Below, in pieces: positions 45,536 to 56,387 of a DNA stretch of 64,000 nt. The notes beneath the pieces were generated by a model. That model saw only the letters and a list, made by a program, of their open reading frames with translations, had not been told where the DNA came from and searched no databases. The DNA is from Syngnathus acus. Its lineage: Eukaryota > Chordata > Actinopteri > Syngnathiformes > Syngnathidae. Position numbers and translations under genes: made by a program. The stretch is from contig NC_051087.1 of assembly GCF_901709675.1 (NCBI RefSeq), forward strand, positions 17,123,067 through 17,187,066, in the 5' to 3' direction. The first letter of the stretch is position 1, and each line of letters begins with the position of its first letter.

Positions 45536-46126
45536 GTGTATCAAAATAACACATGTTCAAAATTTACTGCCATAATTGCAATCAATTTGTTGACAGTAGA
45601 ACAGTGGGTTGAAGAGATCCATTGGTGTCTGGATGGCAGAGGTATGTCCATTTCTGAACAACTGTTGTTTGATAACTTAGATCGTGGGGCAAACTCTGAG
45701 GTTGATTTCTACCCTCTCACTAGCAGAGACACATCTGAAAATATTTTCATGATTCTGATCGAAAAACTATAGTTGCAGTCATATGACACAAAATTGGACG
45801 GAAGAACATCACAACATACTCAACTCCAGGCTAAGGACAAGTTACAGCAAGCAGCAGAACGGCAGAACAGACACTACCGGCCCAATGCGATGACGGTCCT
45901 TCCACCTCGTACACTGGTCTTTAAAAGCAGCCACCCATTGGGTCGCCATAAAATACAGGATGCCTGGGATCCCACAGTGTATGGCAATAAAAAATATTGA
46001 ACCAGAAGGCAGAGTACATCAAATCCATCCAAGAGATGCAGCTGGTTCAGGCAAACATAGTAACAGAGCAGAGCTAAAAGTATTGCCGAACGCACCTGTT
46101 CAAGAGGGAAACCAAGCCCAAGCAGA
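45536..46126 (+). pseudogene. Gypsy derivative: gag fragment joined to integrase C-terminus
   Basis: 45590-45772 reads VEQWVEEIHWCLDGRGMSIS and DRGANSEVDFYPL, then SENIFMILIEKL, which is Ty3/gypsy Gag style. After one stop it passes straight to AKDKLQQAAERQNRHYRPNA and LPPRTLVFKSSHPLGRHKIQ, then DPTVYG and (next frame) EGRVHQIHPRDAAG, which is the integrase C-terminal region. Protease, RT, RNase H and the integrase core are missing. The hAT at 46135 then interrupts the tail. Confidence 0.68.
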
Positions 46127-46134
46127 CCCTAGCT

Positions 46135-47452
46135 CAGGGGTGGGCAAACGTTTTGACTTGCGGGCCGAATTGTGTTCTAAATTTTGACTGAAGGGCCGAA
46201 CCAGGAGCAGATGGATGAAGTGTTTGTGTGAAGTAATATAAATGACATGTAAAGGTCATTGCATAAAAAGTTTTGGCCTTTAGTAGGTAGTAAAGCATGG
46301 ATATTCAAAAAAGCTTTTTAAAAACAAATGGATTTATTAAAAGCATTAAAAGAATATTTCACCCAAAAACTGCTATCAGTGATTCTCATTAAATATGACA
46401 CTGTTATTATGAATAACAGTTTCCATCACTTCAGCGGCTGCAGGTCAGATTTATGAAAGATGTTTATCTTATGATGCAAAATCACATAAAACGGCAAACA
46501 TTCTGACCAAATACAACATCTTGAAGAATCAGTGAAAGAATACATCTAAACAAAGTAATAAAGAAATCAAAACGGCAACACGGGGACGGATATCTGAAAA
46601 TCAGAGCAGAGCTTTAACTCACAAACACCTGATAACAGAGGTGAGGAAACAGGAAACACTTCCTTAAAGTCGGCCTTAAAACCTTTAAAAGTTAAGATTA
46701 GTCGCAAACAGGTGGTGCATCAATGTCCTTGAGCATCCAGCATTGTTTGAAAAAAAGAATGGTCGCTAGTTTCAATCCCTGCTATTTGTACAAATTATTT
46801 TCAAAATAATTTTTTTTTTTACAACAAACTAGAGAAACTCCCCTTCATTTTCAGTGGGATCAGTGTTGTTGGTCTCCCTTTTTTTGCTAGTCCATCATAG
46901 TCTGGAGTAAAATCTGTTGTGGCAATTTTTAGGATAGAGCTGAGGTGTCCGTTAACGTAGATTTGTGATGGGGCTTTGTTGATGTTCACGTGGCTGAACG
47001 TCTGCTCACGTCGGTCGAGCCAAATTGTCCACTCTTTTTTAAACACCTGGCACTCAGTGTCCGCCTTTCTTTTCCTTGGGCCACTCATTTTAATGGAAGG
47101 ATTCCAGGGGAAGGTTTGTGGGTGGCTTTAGCGTAAAACTGTATCTGAAAGCTCAGCGCGTGAATTACGAGAATGCTGACGTCACAGCCCACACTCGGAA
47201 TTCGGCACTGATAGAAATAGAGCGCCGTGTCTGTACTACTGAGTACTTGTGAGTGTGCACTGAGCTTTCTGACACGGGTTCCGTGAGTAAATGCGCGGGC
47301 GGGTGTTTCCCCATCTACTGGGGAAATGCAGTCATTCCAGGGAAAATGACAAAAAAAATGTTTAATAATACAATTTATTCAGGTTTGGCGGGCCGGATTA
47401 AATGGCCCCATGTGCCGGATGTGGCCCGCGGGCCATAGATTCCCCATGTCTG
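46135..47452. mobile_element. hAT element (1318 bp) inside the gypsy tail
   Basis: Left end CAGGGGTGGGCAAACG; right end, in reverse, CAGACATGGGGAATC. Perfect octamer CCCTAGCT at 46127-46134 and 47453-47460. It holds a 90-codon fused transposase frame on the minus strand. Its left 250 bp also occur at 56048-56190 and 58036-58125. Confidence 0.88.
46819..47088 (-). pseudogene. hAT transposase with N- and C-termini fused (89 aa)
   Basis: MSGPRKRKADTECQVFKKEW is the N-terminus of the GTF2IRD2/EPM2AIP1-like hAT transposases. About ten residues later the frame reads SHVNINKAPSQI and LSSILKIATTDFTPDYDGLA, which is the C-terminal hAT dimerisation end. The roughly 500 residues between are deleted but the frame stays open, so it could encode a small protein. 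Confidence 0.7.
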
Positions 47453-48280
47453 CCCTAGCTTGTCACATGGCCACCCCCAACTAATGCGCCCAGAATTATC
47501 TGACACCAAAACGATCATCATTCTTGAAACAGGCCCACAACGAGTCAGAGCTCCCTCCCCTCTTACCCCTGAGCCCCAAGCATTGACTGTTAATGCACGT
47601 GGCCATGAGCAGATAATATTTCAATGCCCACAGTTGATCATAACTACCAGAACGGTCCAGGCATAAGAGTGAGTGACACTGCGCGAGTGACACTGCCACA
47701 TGACCACCCCCAACTAATGCACCCAGAATCATCTGACCAAAGCGACACCGAAGCTGTCATCATTCTTGAAACAGGGCCACAACGAGTCAGGGCTCCCTCC
47801 CCTCTTACCCCTGAATCCCAAGCATTGACTGTTAATGCGCATGGCACTGAACAGATAAGTATATCACTGCCCACAGTCAATCATAACCACCAGAACAGTC
47901 CAGGCATAAGCGCGAGTGAGACTGCCGCCACTGATCTGTGTGTGACTCAAAGGTGGTCCCAAAGAACCGCCACTGGACAACATATGTATCGTCTCCTGAG
48001 GTCAGTAAACCAGTTAATGTTGTCCTGTGGGTGGTCAAGAAGCAAACACCCACGTGGGTGTTTAGGCCTGGTGACCATTCAAAACAGAGGCTAGTGTAAT
48101 GGGAAGGGGATTAGGACCCAGTGGAATATTTGTAGGTAGGCACATCAGCTACAATCGACACAATATAATGTGCGGCGTAATGACGTACTTCCGCTCACTG
48201 CTTTGAATCACGGCTGCAGGGCGTGGAAACCCAGACAGAACCCCAGACGCTGAGCATAAAGAGCGTGTCAAAGTTTTACA
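47453..48280 (+). pseudogene. Gypsy tail after the hAT, with a 233-bp tandem duplication
   Basis: The octamer CCCTAGCT and the gypsy 3' coding remnant continue here. CCACCCCCAACTAATGC recurs at 47471 and 47704, the unit running through CCCTCCCCTCTTACCCCTGA to CCAGGCATAAG. After 48090 GTGTAATGGGAAGGGGATTA looks like a polypurine tract and LTR start, but no LTR end was found before 48280. Confidence 0.6.
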
Positions 48281-48575
48281 CCACTTATGACCTCCATGAC
48301 ACCAGGGTAAAAGTTACACAATATGATAAATTTATGGATATATGCCATTGATGATGGAAGAGTCACTGGTGTAAAATAATTAATTGTCAAAGGATTGGTT
48401 ACTGTTTTAAACCTGTCACTGTTTTTACAGATAACACTTGGGCAAACCTCACACAAGCAAATATTTTGAAAGAAAGCAACTCACAGGAAATCTGTTGGGT
48501 AGAGAAGAAAGAGGGCAGCAGTTAATCAGTGTTTGGATTTCAGAAGTGGTGATATTATATAATCTTTCTACTTAC
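48281..48575 (-). other. Intron sequence downstream of the palmitoyltransferase exon
   Basis: Lies next to the donor GTAAGTAG (48568-48575) on the minus strand. I looked for the conserved final exon of ZDHHC5/8 (GTTYEISV end) in this stretch and saw none. No repeat recognised. Confidence 0.5.
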
Positions 48576-49630
48576 TTTGGTGCTTGTATTCCTCCCACCA
48601 TTCCTCCGGCTATGACTTCTCCATTTGCTCCAGCTGCTGAGGAGGCCTTTCGAATTAGCTTGTACTGCATTTCAGCAGCAGCGGCACTTGAGTAGGACAG
48701 TGATTTTCCAAGAGGTGGGTGGTGTGGGGAGTGGGAAGGGTGGTTTTTAGAAGATGATGTCAAACCCAAAGGGATATCACTGGAGTATGCTCGGTGTGGG
48801 TAGGAATGTTGGGGCAGGTGAGGAGCAATGAAACGAGAAGGGTGGACGCTTGATGAATGGTGGTGATGATGGTGAGAATGATGATGATTGTGATGATGAT
48901 GATGGGAACGACGTTGGTGGTGATGGTGTGGTGGATGTTGAGCAGCGGATGGAGGTGGCACAAAAGATTGGCAGAAAGGCAATGGGCGATTGCTTTGCTG
49001 TGGTTCCACCAACAGATGCTCTCTCTCTGGAGGAGAGGAGCATGTGGAAGTGGCTGACCGATGCAGGAGGGGGTTATGATGCTTGGGAGACTGGCAATGC
49101 ATTTCAGCATCTCTCAGTTTTGAAGAATGAAAGGAGGAGATGTAGCCACCTTCCGCTGGAGAGCAGGGTCTTCTGGATGAAATCTCAGAAATGTTCAATC
49201 CTGATGGCGCCCCTTTGTCAAAACCATCTTTTGCAGCCATTAAGCTGTCCCATGACAGATTTCCGTTATGAGCTAGATGGGGAGGTGGAGGACTCTGATT
49301 AGCTAAGCTTTTGAAGCTGCTTGAGGTAGTGGTTGTTTCAGAGACCTGGGCACTACATGCTGAGGTTTGCATGGAACCAGAAGATTGTGAAGCAACTCCT
49401 GACAGGACGACAGAGTCAGAAAATAAGGGGTAGGAGCGTCGAGAATAGTCAGAGATTCGGCTTACTCCACTCTCTTTTCTCTCCTCTCCAGGTACTCCCC
49501 CCCCTCTGTCAGAAGTGTCCCTCTGGTCCAAGCTAGGTTGTGAGCAAAAACCAGGTTGATGGATGGATTGAATGAGGGATGAGGTTGAGGAGGAATCCCT
49601 ACTGATAACATCCCTCTTTCCTCGACTTAA
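48576..49630 (-). CDS. zdhhc5: ZDHHC5/ZDHHC8-type palmitoyltransferase, large C-terminal tail exon
   Basis: A 1055-bp internal exon. The acceptor is a pyrimidine-rich tract ending TCTTTCAG just before 49630; the donor is AAA|GTAAGTAG at 48576. It encodes about 351 residues: LSRGKRDVISRDSSST at the start, SSSFKSLANQ and LAHNGNLSWDSLM in the middle, a His-rich block (plus strand 48846-48960) and LGKSLSYSS near the end. These match ZDHHC5 tail motifs (KLSRG, SYKSLANQ, NGSLSYDSLL, SMSYSS) in order. The tail is cytoplasmic and intrinsically disordered; the DHHC catalytic domain, which transfers palmitate to cysteines, is not in this exon. The 420-codon frame beyond 49630 reads intron and microsatellite. 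Assignment between the zdhhc5 and zdhhc8 paralogues is tentative. Confidence 0.75.
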
Positions 49631-49737
49631 CTGAAAGACAAAAGAAGAGAAAGAACAGGATGGTGAAGAAGAAGACATTTGTATGTCAGTTTTATATAAT
49701 GTAATGACATTTGGTTGTTCATTTAAAAACCTTGGAC

Positions 49738-49795
49738 GTCCGTCCGTCCGTCCGTCCGTCCGTCCATCCATCCATCCATCCATCCATCCATCCCC
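49738..49795. repeat. CCGT/CCAT microsatellite
   Basis: About six CCGT units pass into eight CCAT units, in the intron just upstream of the acceptor of the tail exon. Confidence 0.92.
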
Positions 49796-49954
49796 ACGCA
49801 TAATCCCACCCACCCCACTTATCCACCCACTCAATCAACCCCAAAACACCCACCAACATTAGATACGTATGGCCAATGGCTACAGCCAAGTAGAAATGGC
49901 AGAAAAAGACTGAGCAAAGAGGTACCTTTTGGTCTATTTCCATATATATTTCTA

Positions 49955-50930
49955 CTGTATGACTTTTGGGTTATGTAATGCGCGAGGTAGATTTGAGCGG
50001 TTCATGGAGCATCTGTTTGGGGACTGTCGCTATCACTCTATATGTATCTCAATAATTTGTTATGTCTTGCTTGCTGCAGCACTATTTGGACAGATTGGAG
50101 GCGATTCTATACTGCCTGGGAACCTAGGGATTAAAGATAAAGCTCTCCAAATGTAACTTTTCAGAGACGTGTAAAGTACTTGGTTCACGTTTTGGCAGAC
50201 GGCGTTTTTACGGATCCAGGTGGTAGTGGTACAAGATTGTAAACAACCTGATAAGATGGTAGATCTTAGATCATTTTGGGGCTTTCCTTCCAACTATCAA
50301 CGGTTTATCACTGGGTTTTCTAATATGGCTTGCCCTTTGAATCGTTTGGTAGCAAAACGTTTTCCCTCAGGTAGTAAGGGAAAACGCCAAGGAAGCCCTT
50401 AGCAGACTCCTGTGATGCAGAGTGTGAAGTTTTCTAAGGCTTAAATAAACTCAGATAACAACCACTATCCTTGCCTATGCAGATTTCCAGAGGCAATTTG
50501 TTTTGGAAATACACGCAAGCTATATTACAAGAGCACGGGTTTAAATTGAGACCCATTGCTTTTTTAAGTAGGAGTTTGAAACCAATATGGCGAACTACAA
50601 CTCCATGAAGTTGGAGCTGGTTGCACTTAAATGGGCAGTCATTGGAAAATTTTGAGTATTTACTTGGTAATATATGTACAGTATTGACAGCTAAGAATCT
50701 GTTAAACCATTTCGAAACCACAAAACTCGGTGCCGCACAACATAGATGGGCCTCTGAACTAGCCTTGTTTGACCTAACCCTTAAGAACCATCCAGGTTCT
50801 GAAAATGTAAATGAAGATGCATTATCCCACCTTCAATTACCTGCTGGGGACCTTTCAATGGAGGCAGAGGAGGTGGTCAGTGTACAAACTGATAATAAGC
50901 GGACTACCTGGACTGGCTGGACCTGACCTC
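49955..50930 (+). pseudogene. Ty3/gypsy pol remnant: reverse transcriptase and RNase H
   Basis: Broken frames give FGLCNARGRFERFMEHLFGD, then RLEAILYCLG, SKCNFF, DLRSFWGFPSNYQRFITGFS and PLNRLVAK, the second half of a gypsy RT and its connection. RNase H text follows: YADFQRQFVLEIHAS, NSMKLELVALKWAV, HRWASELALFDLTLKNHPGS and EDALSHL. The catalytic YLDD region is destroyed by deletion near 50040. It lies antisense in the intron of the palmitoyltransferase gene. Confidence 0.75.
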
Positions 50931-51017
50931 TCAGAGTTGCAATCTCAGGACCCTATTATTTTTTTTCATATAGGGAGGATAGGAGAATGCTGTTGGAATT
51001 ATTGTGCAAATGTTATC

Positions 51018-51260
51018 AGAAAAGATAGATAGACAGATACTTTCCCAAGGGGAAAATTCCTAGTTTCCAGCAGTATCCATACCCCAGAGCGGGTATATGA
51101 AAGAATGAATAAAAGAGAAGATAACAGTACTATATTGAAGATATGAGTGTAATGAATGTGTTGTGCACCAGAACACACAGTACACTGTACAGTGCAACCA
51201 GTTAAAAGTGCATCACATAAAATGAATAATAATAATACCCAGTGCAATATCAATTTATCC
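51018..51260 (-). mobile_element. LINE 3' tail fragment
   Basis: GATAGATAGACAGATACTTT and AAGGGGAAAATTCCTAGTTT match, in reverse, the AATTTCCC...ATCTATC tail of fish LINEs. No coding part. Clade not certain. Confidence 0.5.
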
Positions 51261-52054
51261 TGAGTCCCAAGACCCACTTTGTGTAACTTCTTAAAGCAAG
51301 ATAACATTGTTGCCCATCAGTATTGCCACACGCACGCACCCCCAAACACATACATAGTCAAGACATGCACACACGAACATCTCCATTTCCGGTATTGTGA
51401 GACTCTTAGAGGTTGAATCCAATAAAAGGCAGCACAGGGGAAGTGGAACTTTGAAAGACCTTGGAACACTGAGAGCTTCATTTTCCATTCTTGCACAAGA
51501 AGAAAATCTGGCTCTGGTTGTGTTCTTGGTTTCCTGGCTCTTTCTGGTGCTTGTCTTATTATAACTTAAAGGGACGGTAAAGCAAGTCAACATCGGTAAT
51601 TGTGATAGGACTGTATTAAAAATGATGTCAGTACTGCAATTCCCCTTGAAAAAAAATCTGAAGAGATTTAATGGTATTTTGGAACAGTGGCGGTGGACTT
51701 ACTGACAGTCACTCTTTGGGCGAAGTGTCCTTGATTTGACACATCAACCTGATTACAACACGGAAGGAAGCAATCACTTTCTCCATGGGAAATCAGGCTC
51801 ACTTAAAATATCCCAAAACAGCTATCAATTGGCACCATAATTTACACTCCTAGCGAGACGTCTTACGACTCTTTAGCTGAGTGTGGCCGATAAAAGAACC
51901 CCCTTTTCGGATAGGTGGCAGAGGTGGTACCCCATACATAGACTTTAGGGAAAATGTAAGTCTAATGAACTAAATTGAATTGAATTTCAATTGAATATAC
52001 AATGACATATGAACAATGCATCTTACTTAGTTTAATCTAAGTCTAAGATATAAG
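51261..52054. other. Intronic, no recognised feature
   Basis: Unique-looking intron of the minus-strand gene. A short CACACGCACGCACCC run near 51330. No repeat ends or exon signals seen. Confidence 0.4.
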
Positions 52055-52575
52055 TGGGGTGGGGGGGTACAGATTCTTAACAGCAGCCCCGTTACAATAA
52101 GTCCTCCCTCCCATTTTAAAACGATGAGCCCTGGACATCAACGGACCTTTTCTGTGTATGTCTGTGTCAGCTATGAACAGGTTTCACCCTTCCCAAGCAA
52201 AATAACAGGGGGGTACAAATTCTACCAGGACCCTTTTTAGAATTAGTCCACCCCTGCCATCTCAAAACGGTAAGCCCTATGCATCAACTGACCTTCTGTT
52301 TCTTCCTGGAAGTGTTTTCAGGTAGTTTGGCAAATATGAACAGGTTACCCACCGACTGAGCAAAGTTAGAGGCGGGTATGGATTCTAACAGAGCCCTGTT
52401 AGAATGTCAACCAGTTAGAATAAGTCCCCTCCCTCCCATTGTAAAATGATGAGCCCTAGCCATCGACCGACTTTTTGTGTCTTTTTGGGGGCGTTTTCAG
52501 CTCTTGTGGCAAATATGAACAGGTTTCCCTACTTCCCAAGCAGAGTAACAGGGGGTGCAAATTCCAACAGGAGTG
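52055..52575. repeat. Degenerate intronic tandem repeat (about 145-180 bp, three to four units)
   Basis: GGGTACAGATTCTTAACAG, GGGTACAAATTCTACCAGG, GGGTATGGATTCTAACAG and GGGTGCAAATTCCAACAGG start units near 52065, 52210, 52374 and 52553. Each unit continues with CCTCCCATT-TAAAA, GATGAGCCCT and AAATATGAACAGGTT. The array ends 15 bases from the exon donor at 52590. Confidence 0.75.
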
Positions 52576-52589
52576 TATGTGTCCATTAC

Positions 52590-52699
52590 CTGGCTTGCAT
52601 AAGCATTGGTAAGTGGAATGTGGTTCTTTCCAGGACTGCAAGAAGGTCTGTATTTATACATGGTTGGAGTAGGAGGTGTTTTGTTAAGTAGATCGTAAT
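52590..52699 (-). CDS. zdhhc5: ZDHHC5/ZDHHC8-type palmitoyltransferase, upstream tail exon
   Basis: A 110-bp exon. The acceptor reads TGTCTCTGCAG before 52699 and the donor CAG|GTAATGG at 52590. After two bases of a split codon it encodes YDLLNKTPPTPTMYKYRPSC, then SPGKNHIPLTNAYASQ. PPTPTMYKYRP is a diagnostic tail motif of ZDHHC5 (ZDHHC8 has a close variant). It ends in phase 0 and the next exon (49630) begins in phase 0 with LSRG, the order found in the family. The preceding exons, with the membrane segments and the DHHC domain, would lie beyond 64000. Confidence 0.8.
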
Positions 52700-52739
52700 C
52701 TGCAGAGACATTGAAGAAAAACACTGGTTGTTAAAAATT

Positions 52740-54190
52740 ACAATGGAGTAAAGAAAAATCAAAATGTTTTAGATAAAAATTTTATTTTTTTAGTATTAGG
52801 ACAACAGGTCAGATTTGCTTTAACGAGGGAGATGGTATTCATATCATCCTCAGGGGCATAGCCAAAAATCTTTTAGTGGATTGTCCAGTGTGACACAACA
52901 CCTCATTAGGGGCGGCCAAGGATAGCTGTGCTTGTTTCTTCATCATAGTAACTATCTACAGGCAGTGTTTAATCAAATACAATTCACACATATCCAGAGT
53001 AATACCTAACATACTCATAACCAAGCAAGAATAAATCTAAGAAAAAAAAAGCAACATTTTGCTGAACTTGTGATGTGATTTAGGGAGTTTTGAGTTTTTC
53101 AGTGTCTTTTCGAGTCTTGATTGTTCTTGAAGGATTTGCGGTTGTCATTTTTGGGCTTTTCTTTTTGGGTAGATATGGAGCCGCAGCCTGCGAGCACACC
53201 GGGCACTAGTCAACACAAAACGGTTCCAGCCCTGATTGATCACAGCCCATTATCTTCCATGCTGGCCTCATGTTGTTGTTGTTTTCTTGTTGTTTCTTGT
53301 TCTTGTTGTTGTTTTCTTTTTAAATCCAGACATCTCTTGAAGAAGCATGATTTTCATTTCTTTGGTCTCTATTGTCAGCCTTTAGCTTTTTCATCAAGGC
53401 CGGAAGTCCTTCGTCACCAAGGAAGCCAGACCCTATTTTTTTCAGCTTTCGGAACACTTGTAGCACTGTGAGGTTAAAAGAGAGCCATCCAAGAAAGATG
53501 AAAGCCACATCTTCTGACACCAAGACACAAGACACGCCATTTGCGCCACCTGTCCATTGTGTAGCCCGCTAGGGAGGTACCATGGGAGCATGGCAGCTCG
53601 CCAGTTCCTGTGTGTCATATGGAGATAGTCTGATGGATTGCGTTGCAGGTCCAGCCTAGGAGATCCATTGTTGTTTTTTAAGCTGAGCTAGTGTCTATTC
53701 TGCGCTCACAGACCAGATTTTAGTGTGCTCACAGGGCTGTGACTCTATCTCCCATATGTGTTCTTCTATCAATAGCACGGCGCCTGCCAGTGAGTGTAGA
53801 CATAATACAAACAGATTACAGTAACAATACCTCACAGTACATTTCATCTTAATGACGTTTCATGTTGACACTTGTATTGTTGTAGCAATGAACTCTGTTT
53901 TTTGAGGGGCTTCAGATTTGCAGACGTCTTGATTACTTCGTTTGTTATTCCAGTATTCAACACCTGCCACTGAATGCCACTGTGGCTTTGTAGTGTGCTG
54001 TTTATCAGTATATGCTCAAACATCAACATCCCTCTGTTAATTTTTTATTCATTTGTTTTGAATGTTGAAGTTCAAGGTCTCCCTCCATGGTCTGTTATCA
54101 TGTGAATTAAACTCCAAAGTTTCTTAGTGTACTGCTTTTTTTTCTCTCTTTCTGCTCTTAAAAGACCATTGACTATTATCGGGTCTTAGC
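52740..54190. other. Intronic or intergenic, no supported gene
   Basis: A TTGTTGTTG run near 53270-53310. A 71-codon minus frame (53535-53320) preceded by GTCTTGGTGTCAG could be a terminal exon but matches no family I know. The rest looks unique and non-coding. Confidence 0.35.
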
Positions 54191-54198
54191 TTCTAGGT

Positions 54199-55745
54199 CA
54201 GGGGTGTCAAACTCATTTCCCATTGTGGGCCACATACGGCCTCGGTAGATGTCAAGTTGGCCAGACCATTAAAATTATACCATACTCTGCTATAAATAAC
54301 CAAAATATCACGTCTTTCCTTTTTCTTTGGGTGTGAAGAAGCACAAGAACATTAGGAAAATGTTGAAATTTAATGAACATTCCTTTTACAAAACATTAAA
54401 AGCATACATTAACATAACATAAAACATTAACAGTACTGCACTCTAAGATTAAACGAGATTTATAAAGAAAGGATTTTTTAAATCATATACACATGTGCAT
54501 ATAACATTCAAATTTAATACCTGCCTACACCTTACAAACTAAGGAGAGTGCTATTAAATGTGTAAAGAAGAAAGTATTCACATGTCCTGTAAATGTGGTA
54601 AACTTCATACTTGAACCACACATACACATACAATATATACTGATCATTCATGGAGTTGCATGAACAGTAGAATTCCACCATACGTTTTTGTAGTAAAGTT
54701 GCTGACTAACATTGAATTGCACATTTTTTCATGGATGGATGGTAAGGATTCATCTTCACAGAGCTGTATTTTTTCAATGCAAATGGTATCTAAGGCAGCA
54801 TTTTAAAGGCGTTAGTCTGGACTTGTTTTTGTTCCTGATACTTGACATCTTTTGGCCTACAAGTGCATCAATACCAAGTGCCATGTCCTGACTAGGTTAC
54901 ACTTTCAGAATGTCATTTAAGTGCTTGTTTGTGAGCCTTGAACACATTTTTGTTTATTGATATTCATTACTGAGAAAATTTGTTCACAAAGGTAGGTTGT
55001 CCCAAACTTGTACAAAATAGCAGCCAGGGCTGTTAATTTGGGGTACCCTGGTAGTAGATACTGATAAAATTTGTCCAGACCTACGGAGGCAAATTTGCCA
55101 TTCAAATCTGCATCACATTGCAAAGCAATTATTTCTAGCTGGATTTCGATCAGAAGCCTTAACTGTGAAAGGTGAGCGAAAAACTGAAAATTCTGTCTCA
55201 AGCTAACCAAATACTTGAAAACGTTTCTCAAACTCCCACATTAATCCTGCAATCTTGTCTTTGTACCGTTTCATGTCCGCATCAGGTCTGGTCACACACA
55301 CATTTCTCAGACAGGGGAAATGAGCAGGGTCGCCAATTGCCAGTTGTGTCTCCCAAAAAGTCAGCTTCAACTAAAACGCATGTATGTTGTCAGAAAATTG
55401 CGTGACAAATATTTTGCGGCCTCGAAACATATAGTTCACATTGTTCAATTGTTCAGTAATATCCACCAAAAATGCAAGGTCCTGTAGCCAGTCCTGAGAT
55501 TGTAATTCCAACACCGGTTTTCTTTTTTCTTCATGAACTGTCCAATTTCCTCTCGTAGATCAAAGAAGTGCCTAAGCACAACGCCTCTGCTTAACCATCT
55601 CACTTCAGTGTGGTATGACAGGCTGTGGGTAATGTCGCTGTCACTGAGAAATTTGTCAGACTGACCTCTGGATCGGATGAAATTAACAGTGTGAACAACC
55701 ACCTCCATGACGTGGTCCATTATCAAGGACTTGCAACACAATGCC
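54199..55745 (-). mobile_element. hAT element (GTF2IRD2-like), one end preserved
   Basis: The terminus CAGGGGTGTCAAACTCATTT follows octamer TTCTAGGT (54191-54198). Transposase text on the minus strand runs 55741-54917. The upstream end (N-terminus and second terminus) is missing; the sequence breaks near 55745. Confidence 0.78.
54917..55741 (-). pseudogene. hAT transposase, C-terminal half, broken
   Basis: 55741-55445 reads MCCKSLIMDHVMEVVVHTVN, FIRSRG and SLSYHTEVRWLSRGVVLRHF, the conserved core of GTF2IRD2/ZBED5-type hAT transposases. 55231-54917 reads LRQNFQFFAHLSQ..., GYPKLTALAAILYKFGTTYL, CEQIFSVMNINKQK, the dimerisation end. Frameshifts separate the parts (about 55445-55231). Confidence 0.82.
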
Positions 55746-55879
55746 TCCTGGTCAGGGCCAGACTGGGAGATTTTTTCAGGCCAGGAGTTATGCCCACACG
55801 TGCATGTTCACACCCACACTTAAATGCACGGGCACAAGCAAAACGCATTTGTGCGCACACACATGCACACACAATAGTA

Positions 55880-56045
55880 CCGTATTGGCCCGAATATAAG
55901 ACGACCCTGATTGTAAGACGACCCCCTTTTTTTCAAGACTCAAGTTTGAAAAAAAGACTTTTTGAACACCAAATTTAATTTTTATACAGAAAATATTTAC
56001 AGTACATCTGAAAAAAAAGATTATAACAATATATTCGAGAGAAAA
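55880..56045 (+). mobile_element. MITE family C copy
   Basis: CCGTATTGGCCCGAATATAA after TA, then GACGACCC repeats and AAAAAGACTTTTTGAACACC. The reverse copy lies at about 44790-44958 and an end fragment at 39465. It runs into hAT sequence at about 56046, so its right end is lost. Confidence 0.65.
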
Positions 56046-56387
56046 AGCCGAATTGGGTTCTAAATTTTGACCGGGGGGCCGAACCAGGAACAGATGGATG
56101 TAGTGTTTGTGTGAAGTAATATAAACGACATGTAAATTGCATAATAGGTTTTGGCCTTTAGTAGGTAGTAAAGCATGGATATTCAGAAAAGCTTTTTCAA
56201 GTCAAGTCAAGGAGAGGGAGCGAAAACACAGACTCCAGCCGAATCAGCTACTACAGGTTAATTAAAGGCCATATCATAGAAATGTGTCTTTAAATGTGTC
56301 TTAAGTGTTTCTACTGACGTAGCAGTTCTAATATCCATTGGTAGGGCATTCCAAAGGTCTGGAGCCCGAATAGAAAATGCTCTAGAC

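Noticed and set aside
48850-49302. 150-codon plus-strand frame rich in Asp/Gly
   Set aside because: Antisense shadow of the His-rich block in the palmitoyltransferase exon.
49631-49834. N-terminal extension of the 420-codon minus frame, including the WMDGWMDG repeat
   Set aside because: It reads intron and the CCGT/CCAT microsatellite upstream of a clear splice acceptor.
53320-53571. Possible terminal exon on the minus strand after GTCTTGGTGTCAG, ending KKLKADNRDQRNENH-like
   Set aside because: Plausible splice site and charged tail, but no family recognised and no partner exon; not enough to call a gene.
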